In this document: positions 25,386 to 27,067 of the stretch, one piece after another | Layout: each line of letters starts with the position of its first letter | Position numbering within the stretch: position 1 is the stretch's first letter | Origin: Desulfobacterales bacterium | GTDB lineage: Bacteria > Desulfobacterota > Desulfobacteria > Desulfobacterales > UBA5852 | DNA length: 27,067 nt | NCBI GenBank assembly: GCA_030066455.1 | Contig: JASJBQ010000031.1 | Location: forward strand, 1-27,067 | Direction of reading: 5' to 3' | Made by a program: the position numbers and the translations under genes | Notes under the pieces: model-generated | Database searches by the model: none | What the model saw: the letters and a program-made list of their open reading frames with translations, nothing else | Told to the model about the DNA's origin: nothing

Positions 25386-26530
25386 ATGCCCCCCTCGTGG
25401 CGAAGGTCGTCGATCTCCTCATCCGAGCAGCCCAGTTCGGCCAGCACGGCGGTGGTGTTTTCGCCGAAGGCCACCGGCGGTGTTCGTATCCCCCCGGGGG
25501 TCGTGCTCATTTTGACGGGCAAGCCGATATGCAGATGGTCCGGATCGTCGGCCTTCCCTTTCGAGGCGGGCAGCATGTCCCGCGTCTGGAATAGGGGCGA
25601 TCGGGCGGCTTCGTCGAAGGTGCGCACCGCCTCGCAGCAGATGTCCTGGCCTTCAATGGCGGCTTCCCATTCGGCCAGTGTCCGCGTTTTGAACACGCGA
25701 CGCAGGCGACCGATGACTTCTTCGCGGCGGCTTTCGTCATACTGCAGCGGGGCCAGATCCGGCGTGTCCAGGAAGCGGCAGAGGTTTTCCCAGAAGCGGG
25801 TCTCGACACAACCCACCGCAAGGTAGCGGCCATCGCTGGTTTCGTAGGTGTTGTAGCAGGCGTAGCGATGGGCCAGCATGCTGTCACCGCGTTGCGGCGT
25901 TTGGCCCAGTAGCTGGCGTATCAGCAAGACCACGGGCATCATCGCCAGCATGCTGTCCGTAAGGGAAACGTCGATGTACTGCCCTTCGCCGGTGCGGTCG
26001 CGGGCCAATAAGGCCAACAGGATACCGACGGCCGCATTCAGCCCCCCGACCATGTCGGCCAGCTGGATGCCCGGTATGGCCGGGGGCTGGTCCTTGTAGC
26101 CCATGAGATCCAGGATGCCGCTGCAAGCCAGGTAGTTGACGTCGTGTCCGGCGCGTTGGCGATAGGGGCCGGTCTGCCCGTAGCCGGTCAGCGAGCAGTA
26201 GATGATATCCGGTTTGACGGCGCGGAGCGCCTCGTAGTCCACGCCCAGGCGATTGACCACACCGGGACGGAAGCCCTCGAGGACGACATCCGCCTGCGCG
26301 GCCAGTTCCATGAAAATACATTTTCCCCGGGGGTGCTTCAGGTCAAGCGCCACGTGCTCCTTGTTGCGGCTGATGGTCGTGACCATGAGGCCCTCGGCCC
26401 GATAGCGCGGATCTTCGATGTTGATGACGCGCGCGCCGTGATCGGCCAGCACCATGGAGGCGTAGGGGCCCGGCAAGAGGCGCGACAGGTCGATGACGGT
26501 GATGCCGTTCAACGCCCCGCAATTAGTCAT
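25382..26530 (-). CDS. CaiB/BaiF-family enzyme (AMACR-like or CoA-transferase)
   Basis: 382 residues. It is a family III CoA-transferase fold (PF02515) opening ALNGITVIDLSRLLPGPYASM. The nucleophile Asp of CoA-transferases is D159 in IQLADMVGG. AGHDVNYLACSGIL supplies H129, 30 residues before D159, the spacing of the His126/Asp156 pair of mycobacterial alpha-methylacyl-CoA racemase. It could thus epimerise a 2-methylacyl-CoA rather than transfer CoA. ATG 26530 has GGAG at 8 bases; the frame to 26593 is leader. Its stop overlaps the HAD remnant, and it diverges from the RarD gene. Confidence 0.92.
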   Translation of the reverse strand: MTNCGALNGITVIDLSRLLPGPYASMVLADHGARVINIEDPRYRAEGLMVTTISRNKEHVALDLKHPRGKCIFMELAAQADVVLEGFRPGVVNRLGVDYEALRAVKPDIIYCSLTGYGQTGPYRQRAGHDVNYLACSGILDLMGYKDQPPAIPGIQLADMVGGLNAAVGILLALLARDRTGEGQYIDVSLTDSMLAMMPVVLLIRQLLGQTPQRGDSMLAHRYACYNTYETSDGRYLAVGCVETRFWENLCRFLDTPDLAPLQYDESRREEVIGRLRRVFKTRTLAEWEAAIEGQDICCEAVRTFDEAARSPLFQTRDMLPASKGKADDPDHLHIGLPVKMSTTPGGIRTPPVAFGENTTAVLAELGCSDEEIDDLRHEGGI

Positions 26531-26594
26531 GATGAGCTCCTTTTTGTCGGCCCGAGGGGTGCAGCGGCCCCGTTCCGTTATCGGTTGAATCATT

Positions 26595-26623
26595 TTGACA
26601 AGCGGAAGCGATTCTTCTACAGT
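26595..26623 (+). promoter_or_regulatory. Sigma70-type promoter for rarD
   Basis: A perfect TTGACA (26595-26600), 17-base spacer, TACAGT (26618-26623). It gives a leader of about 80 bases before ATG 26712. Confidence 0.6.
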
Positions 26624-26640
26624 CCGCAGGCTGCCGATTC

Positions 26641-26670
26641 TTTGCGCATTCTACAGGCAGGCAGCGCAAA
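26641..26670 (+). other. Inverted repeat in the rarD leader
   Basis: TTTGCGC (26641-26647) and GCGCAAA (26664-26670) flank a 16-base loop in the presumed 5' untranslated region. It could be an operator or an mRNA hairpin; no T-run follows. Confidence 0.35.
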
Positions 26671-26711
26671 AGTCGGCCTTGTCGTTCTCCAGGCGGCCAT
26701 GATGGTGGCGG

Positions 26712-27067
26712 ATGCCCGAAGCAAGCATTGAAAAACAAACGTCTTCACAGTCCCCGGCGGGTGTGGTCTACGCCGGGTCGGCTTTCCTGATCTGGGGGCT
26801 CAGCCCGATCTACTGGAAAGCGCTGGCCTCCGTTCCGGCGTTTGAAATCCTGATGCACCGCATGATCTGGTCGTTTCTCTTCCTGACGCCCCTGGTGCTC
26901 CTTCAGGGGCGGCGGCTCGAGTTCGCCCGGGCCATCACCACCCGCGCGACCCTCGCGATCCTTTTGGTGACGACCCTGCTCGTGGGCTGCAACTGGTTTC
27001 TGTTCATCTGGGCGATCAACGGGGGGCACATTCTCCAGACCAGCCTGGGATACTACATCAACCCGCT
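26712..27067 (+). CDS. rarD: RarD-type EamA (DMT) permease, N-terminal part
   Basis: 118 codons to the window edge. After a polar start of about 15 residues the sequence reads YAGSAFLIWGLSPIYWKALA, then EILMHRMIWSFLFL and GCNWFLFIWAINGGHILQTS, followed by LGYYINP. This is the RarD signature (WG..P.Y.K, EI..HR..WS, NW..FIWA.N and SLGY.INP). Members are inner-membrane exporters or permeases with about ten helices; about four hydrophobic helices fall inside the window. RarD gave chloramphenicol resistance in some hosts, but the natural substrate is unknown. The ribosome site before ATG 26712 is only moderate (GGTGGCGG). The 3' end is outside the window. Confidence 0.88.
   Translation, partial: MPEASIEKQTSSQSPAGVVYAGSAFLIWGLSPIYWKALASVPAFEILMHRMIWSFLFLTPLVLLQGRRLEFARAITTRATLAILLVTTLLVGCNWFLFIWAINGGHILQTSLGYYINP

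Noticed and set aside
26699..26731. Short upstream frame overlapping the rarD start
   Set aside because: Ten codons only and no ribosome site; a regulatory role is possible but not supported by the sequence.

Overview
The window is a GC-rich bacterial chromosome segment with about two dozen genes that can be assigned to families and no rRNA, tRNA, transposase, phage gene or CRISPR array that I could see. A Desulfobacterota (sulfate-reducer-like, Desulfosarcina-type) host is my best inference. It rests on the gene mix (CaiB/AMACR and crotonase enzymes, a soluble Ser/Thr kinase, feoAB with a small Cys-rich partner, two M1 peptidases) and on a short repeat with GACGGTTTCGTAAAAAGT ends that I associate with that group. 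No marker gene proves it.

Layout. 1-147 is the tail of a PilZ-like protein. 337-2961 (minus) holds a PhoB/PhoR-type two-component pair whose intergenic gap is almost filled by a MITE-like element. 3244-6013 (minus) holds a tandem universal stress protein, a one-pass membrane protein of unknown function and a GAF protein. 6519-9495 (minus) is a tightly coupled pair: an exported M1-like metallopeptidase followed by a ChaN/Tiki-like exported protein. On the plus strand, 9749-15537 carries a Ser/Thr protein kinase, a large helical protein ending in an eroded GGDEF fold, and a canonical M1 aminopeptidase; a good sigma70-type promoter precedes the kinase. 15597-18071 (minus) has a GTG-started 4-oxalocrotonate tautomerase homologue, the second copy of the repeat, an FRG-domain protein coupled to a crotonase lacking both catalytic glutamates, and slyX.

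18193-23385 centres on metal homeostasis. A DtxR/MntR-type repressor and TerC (minus) diverge from feoA-feoB-FeoB-associated Cys-rich protein (plus). A perfect 16-bp palindrome sits over the feo promoter and a strong hairpin terminator closes the operon. A DUF192 protein and a GNAT acetyltransferase with overlapping ends lie beyond terC. 23553-26530 (minus) holds a ferritin-like small protein, a Gfo/Idh/MocA oxidoreductase, the remnant of a HAD hydrolase and a CaiB/BaiF-family enzyme with racemase-type residues. A RarD-type EamA permease starts at 26712 and runs off the end.

The most interesting points are: the 123-124-bp inverted-repeat element, both copies of which end inside the TGA stop codon of a minus-strand gene; the kinase plus degenerate-GGDEF pair; the FRG/crotonase pair; and the iron regulator, whose metal site mixes MntR-like and DtxR-like ligands and carries an extra four-cysteine tail. 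I did not find a clearly new multi-gene defence or biosynthetic system.
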